A DNA stretch of 64,000 bases from Rhodohalobacter sp. 614A (lineage in GTDB: Bacteria; Bacteroidota; Rhodothermia; Balneolales; Balneolaceae). The notes beneath the pieces were generated by a model. The model ran no database searches. It saw nothing but the letters and a program-made list of their open reading frames with translations, and was not told where the DNA came from. Where the stretch lies: positions 282,273-346,272 of the forward strand of contig NZ_JAKEDS010000001.1 in NCBI RefSeq assembly GCF_021462415.1. Direction: 5' to 3'. Positions within the stretch are counted from its first letter, which is position 1; each line of letters begins with the position of its first letter. The position numbers and the translations under genes were made by a program. Positions 9,406-18,830 of the stretch are shown piece by piece.

Positions 9406-9918
9406 ATGGACGTTGTATCTCAGAATACCGGAAAAGAATCTATTTTTAAAGCTGTTGAAAACTATTTGATCGCCAAAGGTTTATCTATTAAAAAAATTGA
9501 CAAAACACGCCCATGGGGTGGATTTTTTGTGATTGAGGAATCATCTCTGTTAACATTTAGCCAACTTTTCTTCCCCGATTTTGAAGTAGAAAGTTCTTTA
9601 AAAGAACAACCTCTCAGCCCTAAAGTTTTGCTTGTTGCACCTGGCAAGCGCCTTTCCTGGCAGTATCATCACAGAAGATCGGAAATCTGGTCAATTGCAG
9701 ATGGTACCGTTGGTATTATCATGAGTGATAGTGATGAACAAACACCTGTTCAAACATTTAAAAAAGGTGATCAGGTAAAAATCAACCAGGGTGAAAGGCA
9801 TCGTTTAGTAGGATTGGACGGATGGGGTGTAGTTGCAGAGATTTGGAAACATTCAGACCCTGAAGACCCATCCAATGAAAATGATATTGTCCGCGTTGAA
9901 GATGATTTTGGACGATAA
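9406..9918 (+). CDS. cupin protein resembling type II phosphomannose isomerase
   Basis: This 170-aa protein has a single cupin barrel. The segment APGKRLSWQYHHRRSEIWSIADGTVGI contains the His-His and Glu metal ligands of cupin motif 1, and GDQVKINQGERHRLVG contains the His of motif 2. The middle resembles the C-terminal mannose-6-phosphate isomerase domain of GMP/PMI enzymes (RPWGGF near residue 40). Sugar-phosphate isomerase activity is plausible but not proven, since stand-alone cupins of this type are diverse. It precedes a glycoside hydrolase gene by 18 bp. Confidence 0.75.
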   Translation: MDVVSQNTGKESIFKAVENYLIAKGLSIKKIDKTRPWGGFFVIEESSLLTFSQLFFPDFEVESSLKEQPLSPKVLLVAPGKRLSWQYHHRRSEIWSIADGTVGIIMSDSDEQTPVQTFKKGDQVKINQGERHRLVGLDGWGVVAEIWKHSDPEDPSNENDIVRVEDDFGR

Positions 9919-9936
9919 AGACAAAACCATCCTCCA

Positions 9937-11052
9937 ATGAAAAAAATCTTACTCTTCTTGATTCTCGGTTTCTTAATGATTTCCTCGGCATTTGGCCGGC
10001 AATCTCAAGTTAAAGAACCCACCCTTGAAGAGAAGATCGGTCAGATGCTGATGATCGGTTTTAAAGGATTTGAAGTGAGTGATACATCCCATATCGTTCG
10101 AGATATTCAGGAATACAACCTTGGCGGCGTAGTTCTTTTTGATTACGATGTGCCCACAGGGAAAGCCGAACGAAATATTGAGAGCCCGGACCAGGTTAAG
10201 CTCTTGATTTCGCAACTTAACGATCTTTCTGAAACTCCTCTTTTTATTGCTGTGGACCAGGAAGGCGGACGGGTAGCCCGGTTGAAAGAATCCCGCGGAT
10301 TCAAACCCAATGTTTCCGCACAATATTTGGGTGAGATCAACAACGCCGACTCCACACGATTGTATGCCGAAATTATGGCAGAACAGCTTCAAGATTTGGG
10401 ATTTAATGTAAACTTTGCTCCGGTGGTAGATCTGAATATTAATCCCGAGAATCCAGTAATTGGGCGTGTAGAGCGAAGTTTCAGTCCTGATCCGGAGGTT
10501 GTCGTAAATCAGACATCCATTTTTCTGGAGGAGTTTTCCGAACATCATATTCTTGGAGTACTCAAGCACTTTCCGGGACACGGAAGTGCATGGAATGATT
10601 CTCATGTTGGGATGGCGGATGTAACCGAAACCTGGCAGAAATCCGAACTGGAACCATATCGGCAACTCATAGAGAAGGACTACAATTTTGCTGTGATGAC
10701 TGCACATGTTTTTAATGAAAATCTTGATCCGGAATGGCCGGCAACATTATCACAAAAAGTTCAGACGGAAATTCTTCGGGAAGAGCTTGGTTTCGACGGT
10801 GTATTATTTTCTGATGACATGCAGATGGAAGCTATCAGATCTTTTTACGGGCTGAAAACTTCTCTTGAACATGCAATCAATGCCGGTGTGGATGTCGTTG
10901 TGTTTGGAAATAACTCCGTTTACCAGCCAGACATCGTTCCCCGGGCCGTTCAAATCATTAAAGAACAAGTTGAGAAGAATAATATTCCCATCGAGAGAAT
11001 TGATGAATCATACAGAAAAATTATGGAATTAAAGAAAAAGCTAAACATCTAA
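9937..11052 (+). CDS. secreted GH3 beta-N-acetylhexosaminidase, NagZ-like
   Basis: This is a glycoside hydrolase family 3 protein of 371 aa, with an N-terminal Sec signal peptide (MKKILLFLILGFLMISSAFG). The NagZ hallmark KHFPGHGSAWNDSH holds the catalytic Asp/His dyad, and FSDDMQMEAI holds the nucleophile Asp. The family removes N-acetylglucosamine from muropeptides or chitin-like sugars. The export signal implies periplasmic action, unlike the cytoplasmic enzyme of enterobacteria. It follows the cupin gene closely and probably shares its transcript. Confidence 0.9.
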   Translation: MKKILLFLILGFLMISSAFGRQSQVKEPTLEEKIGQMLMIGFKGFEVSDTSHIVRDIQEYNLGGVVLFDYDVPTGKAERNIESPDQVKLLISQLNDLSETPLFIAVDQEGGRVARLKESRGFKPNVSAQYLGEINNADSTRLYAEIMAEQLQDLGFNVNFAPVVDLNINPENPVIGRVERSFSPDPEVVVNQTSIFLEEFSEHHILGVLKHFPGHGSAWNDSHVGMADVTETWQKSELEPYRQLIEKDYNFAVMTAHVFNENLDPEWPATLSQKVQTEILREELGFDGVLFSDDMQMEAIRSFYGLKTSLEHAINAGVDVVVFGNNSVYQPDIVPRAVQIIKEQVEKNNIPIERIDESYRKIMELKKKLNI

Positions 11053-11068
11053 TTTTTATACATTTTCC

Positions 11069-11281
11069 CAAATCTTTCTGCAAATTGACAGCTTAATTTG
11101 ATCAGAAATTGTTGTGCCCCAAGCCGCTGGTTATTCATATCTAAATTTACAATTAAATTCATCACAACTTTGTAACATTATTGTTACCAAAGCATAGAGA
11201 AATACGAATTAAATTGTATATTAAAACTGCTTAATAAAATCATCTGCAAAAAAGTCAAACTTAATTTAGCTTGGGGTTGCT
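11069..11281. promoter_or_regulatory. intergenic region with an interrupted palindrome
   Basis: This 229-bp AT-rich spacer contains GTAACA (11172-11177) and TGTTAC (11182-11187) separated by TTAT, with nearly matching TTTG/CAAA flanks. Such a 6-4-6 palindrome could be an operator for the methyltransferase gene starting at 11282. No binding protein is implied by sequence alone, and I see no gene here. Confidence 0.3.
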
Positions 11282-12475
11282 ATGCAAAACTCTACTGTAC
11301 TTGCTGTAGAAAAACAGGTTTTAGATGTTTATCAAAAAGAAAATCCATCCACGTATAACATTGAAGAAAGAAAAGATCTTTTTGATAGAATTGAACGATC
11401 ATCCCATCAACTTTATACTGATTCCTTAAAAATACTTCCTAAAGTTTTTGATGGGGCCAACCTCCTTGAATTCGGCGCGGGCACGGGTGAAAGGTCAATG
11501 ACTTTTTTGCGGTGGAATGCAAATTGCACCTTTGTGGATATGAATCACAAAGCACTCGAAAGAGCCGATTTTCTATTCAAAAAATATTTCCCCTCTGGCA
11601 ATTACAAACTGATAGAAAAAAGCCTCTTTGAATTTGAGTCTGAAGAGAAATTCGATATTACAGTTTCCAAAGGTGTTATTCATCATACAAACGACAAAGA
11701 AAAGGCTTTTAAGAAGCAGGTCTCTTTTCTGAAACCCGGGGGAATCAATATTCTGGGAATTGGAACAAGCGCCGGTTGTTTTCAACGCAATCTGCAACGA
11801 TATATCATTTATACATTTGCCGGCCGGGATGAAAATGAGATTGAACGGATAGCTAATGATCTGTTTACCGAGCACCTTGACCGCGCTGAAAAATTTGGCG
11901 GGCGCAGCCGAAAAGCAATTATTTATGATACGTATGTAAATCCTAAAATGGATTTTATATCCATGGCAGAGCTTCTCAGTTGGTACAAAAAATACGGTCT
12001 TACATTTTATTCAAGCTGGCCGCCGGTCATTCCCTCTATTCTTGCGGACAATCTGGCTGGAAATACAGACTGGAGAAATTTCCCGGAACTTTTAAGCTTT
12101 CCCGAATGGATCTGGGCCACTCAACAATCCAGTGATGAGGAATTGGCGGAGGTTTTGGAAAAAGAAGTTCGACCGAGAACATCCAGTTTCAGAAAAATGA
12201 CCGAAGCAATGAATGATGTGCAGGCGGAAAACCTGAATCCGGGTGAAATCAGAGATCACATTGCAAATGTTTATCATTCATTTAGCAAAAACGGCATAAA
12301 AAGCCTTCGGGATATCCGGGCGTTTAGAACGTGGCTCAATGAAATCAGCCGTGTTATGGAAGCACTGGACAAAAAAGATTACAATTCGGTATCTTCAATC
12401 ATCAAAGAAAACAACCAACTTTTCCGCGGACGCCTGGGAGTTGGCCTTAACTACTTTGTAGCGATTAAAGAATAA
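11282..12475 (+). CDS. SAM-dependent methyltransferase
   Basis: This 397-aa protein has a class I methyltransferase core in its first half: motif I LLEFGAGTGERS near residue 63, an acidic residue in FVDMNHKAL, and a post-motif segment HHTNDKEKAFKKQVSFLKPGG. The second half (about 200-397) is an alpha-helical region I do not recognise. The substrate is unknown; UbiE/Trm-like and sugar or lipid methylases are possible. A DinB-family gene starts 11 bp downstream. Confidence 0.8.
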   Translation: MQNSTVLAVEKQVLDVYQKENPSTYNIEERKDLFDRIERSSHQLYTDSLKILPKVFDGANLLEFGAGTGERSMTFLRWNANCTFVDMNHKALERADFLFKKYFPSGNYKLIEKSLFEFESEEKFDITVSKGVIHHTNDKEKAFKKQVSFLKPGGINILGIGTSAGCFQRNLQRYIIYTFAGRDENEIERIANDLFTEHLDRAEKFGGRSRKAIIYDTYVNPKMDFISMAELLSWYKKYGLTFYSSWPPVIPSILADNLAGNTDWRNFPELLSFPEWIWATQQSSDEELAEVLEKEVRPRTSSFRKMTEAMNDVQAENLNPGEIRDHIANVYHSFSKNGIKSLRDIRAFRTWLNEISRVMEALDKKDYNSVSSIIKENNQLFRGRLGVGLNYFVAIKE

Positions 12476-12486
12476 ATTGTAAGTGA

Positions 12487-13059
12487 ATGGCTGACGCCTA
12501 TTCCTATCTCCAATTAACGGATTTATTTAATAAGGATTTGTCCAGGATTGATGAGTTTCATGCAATCCCCGACGATCTGATTTCTCTCAAACCCGATCCC
12601 ACAACCTGGAGTGCGAGTGAAGTTATTCAGCATGTCATTAAATTCAATGAGCTTTACATTAGCCAAATGGATGTGGCTGTAGATTCCAATAATATGGTAA
12701 AAGCTCAAAAAGAACTTTTTAAGCCCCGGTTTGTTTTTCGGCACGCCATTCGTTTTTTCGAGCCTCCCTACAAAGTGAAAGTAAAAACCTTTGCCCCGAT
12801 GTATCCAAACAATTCGGGTAATAAAGATCCAAAACAACCGATTGATGAATTGGCTGAAATGAACCGAAATCTCATCCGCCGGATTGAAACTTTCAGGGAT
12901 GAACAGTTGGATCTGGATCGTATCAAAGGGAAAAATCCCATTATCAAATGGATTCCAATGAGCCTCTCGGAGTTTATTCTGCTTCTTGAAGCTCACCAAC
13001 GGAGGCACTTCTGGCAGATTGAACAAACGCTTTTGAAACTCTCCGGACAAAAGTATTAA
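12487..13059 (+). CDS. DinB-family protein
   Basis: This 190-aa four-helix-bundle protein of the DinB/YfiT type keeps the metal-binding His triad pattern: one His in VIQHVIKFNEL near residue 48 and the HxxxH of AHQRRHFWQIEQTL near 170. Members include bacillithiol or mycothiol transferases and many proteins without known activity. It is preceded by 11 bp after the methyltransferase and converges with the S9 peptidase gene. Confidence 0.8.
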   Translation: MADAYSYLQLTDLFNKDLSRIDEFHAIPDDLISLKPDPTTWSASEVIQHVIKFNELYISQMDVAVDSNNMVKAQKELFKPRFVFRHAIRFFEPPYKVKVKTFAPMYPNNSGNKDPKQPIDELAEMNRNLIRRIETFRDEQLDLDRIKGKNPIIKWIPMSLSEFILLLEAHQRRHFWQIEQTLLKLSGQKY

Positions 13060-13063
13060 GTAT

Positions 13064-13087
13064 AAACTTCTCTCAAAAGAGAGTTTC
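13064..13087. terminator. short hairpin between convergent genes
   Basis: CTCTC (13070-13074) and GAGAG (13079-13083) form a stem around AAAA, flanked by an A-run on the left and TTT on the right. It sits exactly between two convergent genes and may serve both as a weak bidirectional terminator. Confidence 0.35.
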
Positions 13088-15852
13088 TACTCACCCATAT
13101 ACTTTACTCCATCCGTGATCCACTTCGGAGCCGGCTCTCCCTTCAGATAGTGACCCATATACTCCTTCATCTTGATGGCATAATCCAACCGGTTGGCCAG
13201 TTTTCGAAGGTGATGAGGCTCATTATGATATTGCAAAAAAACAGCTTCTTTGCCCAATCTTCTCATTGCCAGGTAAAGCTCAATAGATTGATACCACGGC
13301 ACAGCATCATCGGCATCTCCATGCTGAATGAGTAGCGGAGTATTGATTCTGTCTGCAAAAAAGAGGGGAGAATTTTCGATGTATGGCGAACGATCTTCCC
13401 ATAAACTTACCCCAAGCCGGCTCTGGGTTTTCTCGTACTGGAACTGCCGTGCCAGGCCCGTTCCCCATCGGATTCCGCCATACGCACTGGTCATATTCGC
13501 AACGGGTGCGCCCGCAACTGCGGCAGCAAAAATATCGGTTTGAGTGATGACGTGAGCCGTCATATAACCGCTCCACGAATGCCCATGCAAGCCAATCGCA
13601 TCGGGATCAGCTACCCCCATTTCTACCAATTTTTGGACACCGGGCACGATATTTTTTGTTGCTGAATAACCCGGAACAGGAACATCAAACCAAACATCCG
13701 GGAGGAAAAACGCATAGCCATCGCTGGTGTATTGAGCAATATTTGGCCGGTGATTTGTGTACGGAGTATTGAATTCATAAAGCCTTTGCGAAAACCTCTC
13801 ATAATAGTAAATAAAGACCGGATAGCGTTTGCCAGGCTCATAATTTCCGGGATAGTAAAGTACACCCTGAACGCTCTCTCCGTCGAGGTTAATCCAATCC
13901 ACCAGCTCTGCGTGTCCCCATGCATATTTTTCTGTCAGATCTTCATGAAGGTGCGAGATCTTTCCGGGATTTCGGAAACGCATATCCGATGCCACCCATA
14001 AATTAGGATATTCTGTAAACGATTCACGGGTATAAAGAATCGCGTCGTCATTTTCGGCGTGCTCAACAATGTTAAATCTCTTGTCTTCCTCAAGGACTCG
14101 GTCAGCACCTTCTCGGCCAATTCTTGCATGATAGAAACCGTAATTCTTCTCCTGATCGTGATACATCGTGAGTAATAATCTTTCCCGTGGAGAGAATGTC
14201 TCTTTCTCTTCATTCAGGTCATAAATCCGGAAAATTCGCCTTTCTTCGCGACCATTGGTGATTTTCATTGATTCGCCCGTTTCCGAATCAAACTGCCAAA
14301 TATCATATTTATCATAAATCAAAACGGACCCATCGTCATCGGTCCAGCCGGCAATATTGTACGAATCAGATGCCTGTGGACGATCGTTCTCTTCATCAGC
14401 AAACGGCGTTTCAATATCCGAAGTCAGGTTTTTAATCTCACCAGACTCAACCGAACGAAGCAGCCAATCTGCCCCGTCAAACCAAGCCACATATTTTCCG
14501 CTGGGTGATAACTCCGTGCTGAATTGTTGCTTTTCAAGAATCTTCTCTTGCTCTCCTGTATTCTGATCTATGAGATACACATCCTCATACCAACCATCCC
14601 AGGTAATTAATTTCAGATAGGGTTTGGAGGAAGAACCTAACAGTTTTTCGGAATGATGTTCGGCATTAACATCGGGAACTTCAGGTGTAGCCAGTTGAAC
14701 GGATTTTCCTTCATTTATGTGATAGACCGCGGTATAAAGATGTTCTTTTTCATCTTCAAATTCTTCCTTTTCATTTGTCTTGATTCGCGGATCATCCCAA
14801 TGCCACACATCACCTTCCACTCCGTCCAATATCCTGTCAAAATCATAGAGGTTTTCTGAAGTCACAGAATCTTTTTTTGATTCCTTTTCATCCAAAGCCA
14901 CCATCTCAGAGAGCTGAACGCCGTAAAACAATCGGGTTCCGTCGTAGGTCCACATCAGTTCATTGTCTGTCCGCAGCCTGAACATTTCATTGATATCTTC
15001 TGGCTGTACCAAAACCGTGGTTTCATCTTCTTCGGCATTCCAATAAATGATGGAGACATCTGATGCAAAATAGTCTTTCGTGGTATCCAGAATTGAAGAA
15101 GTAAAAGCAATTCTCGCTCGCTTTGAATCCCAGGTCAGATTGGAATAAAATCCATTTTCTTCTGACTCAATCTCTTTCCTATTACCTAATCCCTCATCAA
15201 AACGAATCGCTGAAATAGTATTTCCCGTTCCCGTTGTATCGATGGTTGAAAATGCCAGGTATTGAGAAGTACTGTCGATTGATGCCTCGTGAACAAACGG
15301 CACTAGTTGTTGATCACCATTCTGAAGGCTGTACACGCGAATCGGTTCACCAAGATGTGGATTCTTAAAATCTTTCTCTGAAATTTCTTTCGGCTGATGA
15401 TGATAGATCAACACCCATTTCCCATCATTTGAAAAAGAAAATCTCTTCACTTCATCAAAATGTACTTTTTCTCCATCAGATGTTTTCAGAAGAGTTAAAC
15501 CGGTTTTCAATGTATCCTTTTCATCATTTTCAGCAGCAATTGCAGGTGGCTTGATGATGGCACCAACCCATTCGCCGTTCTTTGTGATTTGAGGATTTTC
15601 GCCTCTTTCAATGGTGTAACTTCGGTCTCCATCCACCTCTTTGATTCGCACTTCGCCATCGCCCACTTCCGGCCAAACGCCGAACGTAACCCACTGACCA
15701 TTCGCAGAAATTTTGGGAGTTTTGATGTCTTCAAACTTCATAACATCCTCAAACGTCAGTTGGCCTTGTGCCCAAACAGGAATACAGAAAATCTGAATTA
15801 AAAGAAACAGGTTTAAAAATTTTTTGATGAAATTGACCGGACGGGATATCAT
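13087..15852 (-). CDS. secreted S9-family serine peptidase (prolyl-oligopeptidase/acylaminoacyl type)
   Basis: This 921-aa exported peptidase has an N-terminal hydrophobic signal ending in a typical cleavage site (PVWAQG). A long beta-propeller-like region (about 30-620) is followed by a C-terminal alpha/beta-hydrolase domain. The nucleophile Ser is in GHSWSGY (about residue 759), the acid in QHGDADDAVPW (about 846-849), and the His in NEPHHLRK (about 880). The family cuts short peptides, often after proline. A 97-bp gap separates it from a divergently transcribed dehydrogenase. Confidence 0.92.
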   Translation of the reverse strand: MISRPVNFIKKFLNLFLLIQIFCIPVWAQGQLTFEDVMKFEDIKTPKISANGQWVTFGVWPEVGDGEVRIKEVDGDRSYTIERGENPQITKNGEWVGAIIKPPAIAAENDEKDTLKTGLTLLKTSDGEKVHFDEVKRFSFSNDGKWVLIYHHQPKEISEKDFKNPHLGEPIRVYSLQNGDQQLVPFVHEASIDSTSQYLAFSTIDTTGTGNTISAIRFDEGLGNRKEIESEENGFYSNLTWDSKRARIAFTSSILDTTKDYFASDVSIIYWNAEEDETTVLVQPEDINEMFRLRTDNELMWTYDGTRLFYGVQLSEMVALDEKESKKDSVTSENLYDFDRILDGVEGDVWHWDDPRIKTNEKEEFEDEKEHLYTAVYHINEGKSVQLATPEVPDVNAEHHSEKLLGSSSKPYLKLITWDGWYEDVYLIDQNTGEQEKILEKQQFSTELSPSGKYVAWFDGADWLLRSVESGEIKNLTSDIETPFADEENDRPQASDSYNIAGWTDDDGSVLIYDKYDIWQFDSETGESMKITNGREERRIFRIYDLNEEKETFSPRERLLLTMYHDQEKNYGFYHARIGREGADRVLEEDKRFNIVEHAENDDAILYTRESFTEYPNLWVASDMRFRNPGKISHLHEDLTEKYAWGHAELVDWINLDGESVQGVLYYPGNYEPGKRYPVFIYYYERFSQRLYEFNTPYTNHRPNIAQYTSDGYAFFLPDVWFDVPVPGYSATKNIVPGVQKLVEMGVADPDAIGLHGHSWSGYMTAHVITQTDIFAAAVAGAPVANMTSAYGGIRWGTGLARQFQYEKTQSRLGVSLWEDRSPYIENSPLFFADRINTPLLIQHGDADDAVPWYQSIELYLAMRRLGKEAVFLQYHNEPHHLRKLANRLDYAIKMKEYMGHYLKGEPAPKWITDGVKYMGE

Positions 15853-15949
15853 AACGTTTTCCTTATTTTGTGTACCTAAAGACTTTGGCTTGAGACGAAT
15901 GAATGAAGTTTCAGCCGTCTTTTTCTAAAATATTGAACAATTTAGAATT

Positions 15950-16867
15950 ATGTCGATACTTCTTGTAGCAAAGAACCGAAACCTGGCTCCCTTTAAGGAA
16001 GCGTTATTGAATGCTGACAAAAACCTGGACGTTGAGATCTGGCCCAATGTGGAAAAACCGGAACGGGTTCAGCTTGCCGTGGCGTGGAATCAGCCCAAAA
16101 ACGTTTTCGATTCCTATCCAAATCTGAAAGTGATTTCATCCCTTGGCGCCGGAGCGGATCACCTGATCGAAGATTCTACCATTCCCGATCATATCATATT
16201 CACAAAAATCTATGATCCGTCAATGGTGACGCAGATGAATGATTATGTCTACGCTTCGGTGCTCTCCATTCTTATGAAACTGGAAAACTACAGAAATTCT
16301 GAACATTGGGATCCAGCACCTAAATATTCAAGAGAAGATTTGACGATTGGAATTATGGGCTTGGGCAATATCGGAAAAGAGACAGCTACGTATCTTTCTA
16401 ACCAAGGTTTTAAAGTGTTTGGGCTTTCAAATTCCAAAAAAGAAATCCCGGAAATAGAAACGTACACGTATAATGATTTAGACCCATTTTTAAAGCAGGT
16501 GAATATCCTCGTAAACCTGCTTCCACTTACAAAGGAAACGGAAGGTATTCTTGACCTGGCTCTTTTCAAAAAACTGAAGAACCCTTCTTTCATCATAAAT
16601 GTAGCGAGAGGAAACCACCTGATTGATGAAGATCTGATTTATGCCCTGGATACGAATATAATTGAATCGGCGTACCTCGATGTTTTTAATGAAGAGCCGC
16701 TGCCGTCATCGCATCCTTTCTGGAGCAGAGATACTCTTTTTATCACGCCTCACATCGCTGCCATCAGCGATCCGGACAACGTGGCATCTGCACTCATTGA
16801 CAACTATAAACGATTGCTTTCAGGGATGGAATTGCAAAACGTGGTGGACAGATCAAAAGGATATTAG
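15950..16867 (+). CDS. D-isomer-specific 2-hydroxyacid dehydrogenase (glyoxylate/hydroxypyruvate reductase-like)
   Basis: This 305-aa NAD(P)-dependent cytoplasmic enzyme has the GhrA-like layout. The dinucleotide motif GIMGLGNIGKETA is near residue 137, the INVARGNHLID segment carries the catalytic Arg, and the ITPHIAAISDP segment carries the catalytic His. The predicted reaction is reversible reduction of a 2-keto acid such as glyoxylate or hydroxypyruvate. Substrate preference is not resolved by sequence. Confidence 0.88.
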   Translation: MSILLVAKNRNLAPFKEALLNADKNLDVEIWPNVEKPERVQLAVAWNQPKNVFDSYPNLKVISSLGAGADHLIEDSTIPDHIIFTKIYDPSMVTQMNDYVYASVLSILMKLENYRNSEHWDPAPKYSREDLTIGIMGLGNIGKETATYLSNQGFKVFGLSNSKKEIPEIETYTYNDLDPFLKQVNILVNLLPLTKETEGILDLALFKKLKNPSFIINVARGNHLIDEDLIYALDTNIIESAYLDVFNEEPLPSSHPFWSRDTLFITPHIAAISDPDNVASALIDNYKRLLSGMELQNVVDRSKGY

Positions 16868-16898
16868 TTTAATTCGAACTCCAAAGAAAGACAGGATC

Positions 16899-18026
16899 TT
16901 ATTCTGACTTGAAATTTTTTGCCATGCTCTTTCCTCTCTCCTGACCCTCTTTTACGGCAAGCTGACCACAACCTGCATCAATATCATCACCGCGGCTTCG
17001 CCGGACGGTTGCCGTAACATCTTTGTTAATCAACGTTTTCATGAAACGGTTTAAGCGGTCTTCGCGAACGCGTTTCAGCTCCACACCGGCTACATTGTTG
17101 TACATGATGATATTCACTTTAGAAGGCACCCATCGCGCTACTTTTATCAGGTTGCGTGCGTCTTCAACGGAATCATTAAACTGATCAAAAAGAAGATACT
17201 CGTAGGTAACCGGTTGCTGGGTTTGCATAAAATAATATGTAACCGCCTCATTCAGCTTCTCAAGATTGAGTGATTCATTGATCGGCATGATTTTGTCACG
17301 CTTCTCATCATCGGCGGCGTGCAGGGAAATGGCAAGATTGACTCCAAGATTTTCATCCGCCAACTGCTTGATTTGTTTCGACAACCCGACAGTTGAAATG
17401 GTAATCCGGCGCGGTGACATTTCCAGGCCCAGCGGATCAGCAATAATCTTTGCGGATTCAACCACTGCTTTGTAATTGTGCAGCGGTTCGCCCATCCCCA
17501 TATACACAATATTGGTGATTTTCTTGCCGAATTTCTCCTCAGCTATAGAGTTGATGATCTGAACCTGGTCTACAATTTCTCCATGAGTGAGATTACGGAA
17601 ATAGCCCATTTTCCCGGTTGCACAAAACGAACAACCAAACATACAGCCTACTTGCGAAGAGACACAAACCGTGATTCTGTTGATTGAACCATCCGCATAA
17701 AAATCAGGAATAAGAACCGCCTCTACTTTATACTTTTTAGGATCATCCAGTTGAAACAGGAATTTAATGGTTCCATCCTTCGACTCTTGTTGATTGTAAA
17801 TCCCGATTCGTTTGACTTCAGCCAATTCTTCAAGCGATGCTCTCAAATCCTTGGAGAGGTTGGTCATCTCCACGAATGAATTCGCCCCTTTTTGATAAAG
17901 CCATTGAAAAACCTGATCCGACCGGTAACTTTGTAGTCCCAAACCCTTCAGATAATCAGATAGTTCTGCCTTTGTCAGGCTTTTTAAATCGATTTTTTCC
18001 GTCGCGGTTTTCTCTTCATTTTTCAT
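16899..18026 (-). CDS. rlmN: 23S rRNA (adenine2503-C2)/tRNA methyltransferase, radical SAM
   Basis: This radical SAM enzyme methylates A2503 of 23S rRNA and A37 of some tRNAs. The cluster motif is CMFGCSFC, within QVGCMFGCSFCATGKMGY, and the MGMGEPLHNY SAM-binding strand and the C-terminal RRSRGDDIDAGCGQL segment with the catalytic Cys are present. I chose the ATG at 18026 (protein begins MKNEEKTATEK, 375 aa) over an in-frame TTG five codons upstream. It converges with the dehydrogenase gene at 15950-16867. Confidence 0.96.
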   Translation of the reverse strand: MKNEEKTATEKIDLKSLTKAELSDYLKGLGLQSYRSDQVFQWLYQKGANSFVEMTNLSKDLRASLEELAEVKRIGIYNQQESKDGTIKFLFQLDDPKKYKVEAVLIPDFYADGSINRITVCVSSQVGCMFGCSFCATGKMGYFRNLTHGEIVDQVQIINSIAEEKFGKKITNIVYMGMGEPLHNYKAVVESAKIIADPLGLEMSPRRITISTVGLSKQIKQLADENLGVNLAISLHAADDEKRDKIMPINESLNLEKLNEAVTYYFMQTQQPVTYEYLLFDQFNDSVEDARNLIKVARWVPSKVNIIMYNNVAGVELKRVREDRLNRFMKTLINKDVTATVRRSRGDDIDAGCGQLAVKEGQERGKSMAKNFKSE

Positions 18027-18119
18027 GGACGAAAGATACAAACAAAGGAGCGGAATCTATAGAAGTGAAACACCCGGAAAATTTAACGATTCAACCGAAT
18101 TTTCTTCCCAATCGAAAAT

Positions 18120-18737
18120 TTAGTTCATCAGTTCTTTTGAAGCTGTCAATAGCTCGTCATTTCCTACACGCACGGTGCAATCGGTATTGAAATATCGATA
18201 ATGGATTGTGCCGGTTGTATCAACCAGAAAAGCGGCGGGAACTGGAAGCAGATAATGATCTTCACCGGCTCGTTCGGCCAAATCGAGTCCACCATTTTTG
18301 TAACGATTGATCGTTGTTGAATCTACCCTGAAGGCCACGCCAAACTCTTTTGCCGCATTCATCTCTCTGTCTGAAAGCAACTGGTAACTCAATTCATGTT
18401 CCATAGTTGATTCTTTCAGGTATTCCGGCCGATCCGGGCTTATGCCAACAATTTGGACACCCATATCATAGAGTTGAGCTTCTATTTTAGCCAGCTGACT
18501 GAGATGAGCGTTACAGTAAGGGCACCATCCGCCTCGATAAAAAATTAATAAAGTGGGTCTTTCGCTAACAATTTCATGTAAATCGGTTTCATGCCCAAAA
18601 CTATTGGTGAGTATAACATCGGGAACAGTTTGTCCTACTTCTAATGGAGCTACCTGACTGGCATTTTCAGGTATCCGGTGTGAATTGCAGCCAATAGTAA
18701 AAATGGTAAGAAAAAGAGAGTATCGAACTATTTTCAT
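18120..18737 (-). CDS. AhpC/TSA-type thioredoxin-fold lipoprotein
   Basis: This 205-aa protein begins with a lipoprotein signal whose lipobox ends TIGC (Cys 17). It then has a peroxiredoxin/thioredoxin fold with GGWCPYCNAHLSQL, a CxxC active site near residue 73, and the later PAAFLVDTTGTIHY strand with a cis-Pro. It probably acts as a periplasmic thiol oxidoreductase or peroxidase. It lies 93 bp upstream of rlmN on the same strand, with no shared function evident. Confidence 0.85.
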   Translation of the reverse strand: MKIVRYSLFLTIFTIGCNSHRIPENASQVAPLEVGQTVPDVILTNSFGHETDLHEIVSERPTLLIFYRGGWCPYCNAHLSQLAKIEAQLYDMGVQIVGISPDRPEYLKESTMEHELSYQLLSDREMNAAKEFGVAFRVDSTTINRYKNGGLDLAERAGEDHYLLPVPAAFLVDTTGTIHYRYFNTDCTVRVGNDELLTASKELMN

Positions 18738-18830
18738 TGTTTTATCTGAAAATACATCCCCGACAGTAAATTTAAGTCACAAAAAAATAACATCTGTCTC
18801 AAACCGTATTCATCGAAAACCCCTGAATGT

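Noticed and set aside
9973-10707. Long antisense open frame opposite the GH3 gene
   Set aside because: It lies entirely inside a well-supported gene with clear motifs, and its own translation is Cys/His-rich and structureless.
12523-13050. Antisense open frame opposite the DinB gene
   Set aside because: It is fully contained in the DinB gene whose His triad is clear.
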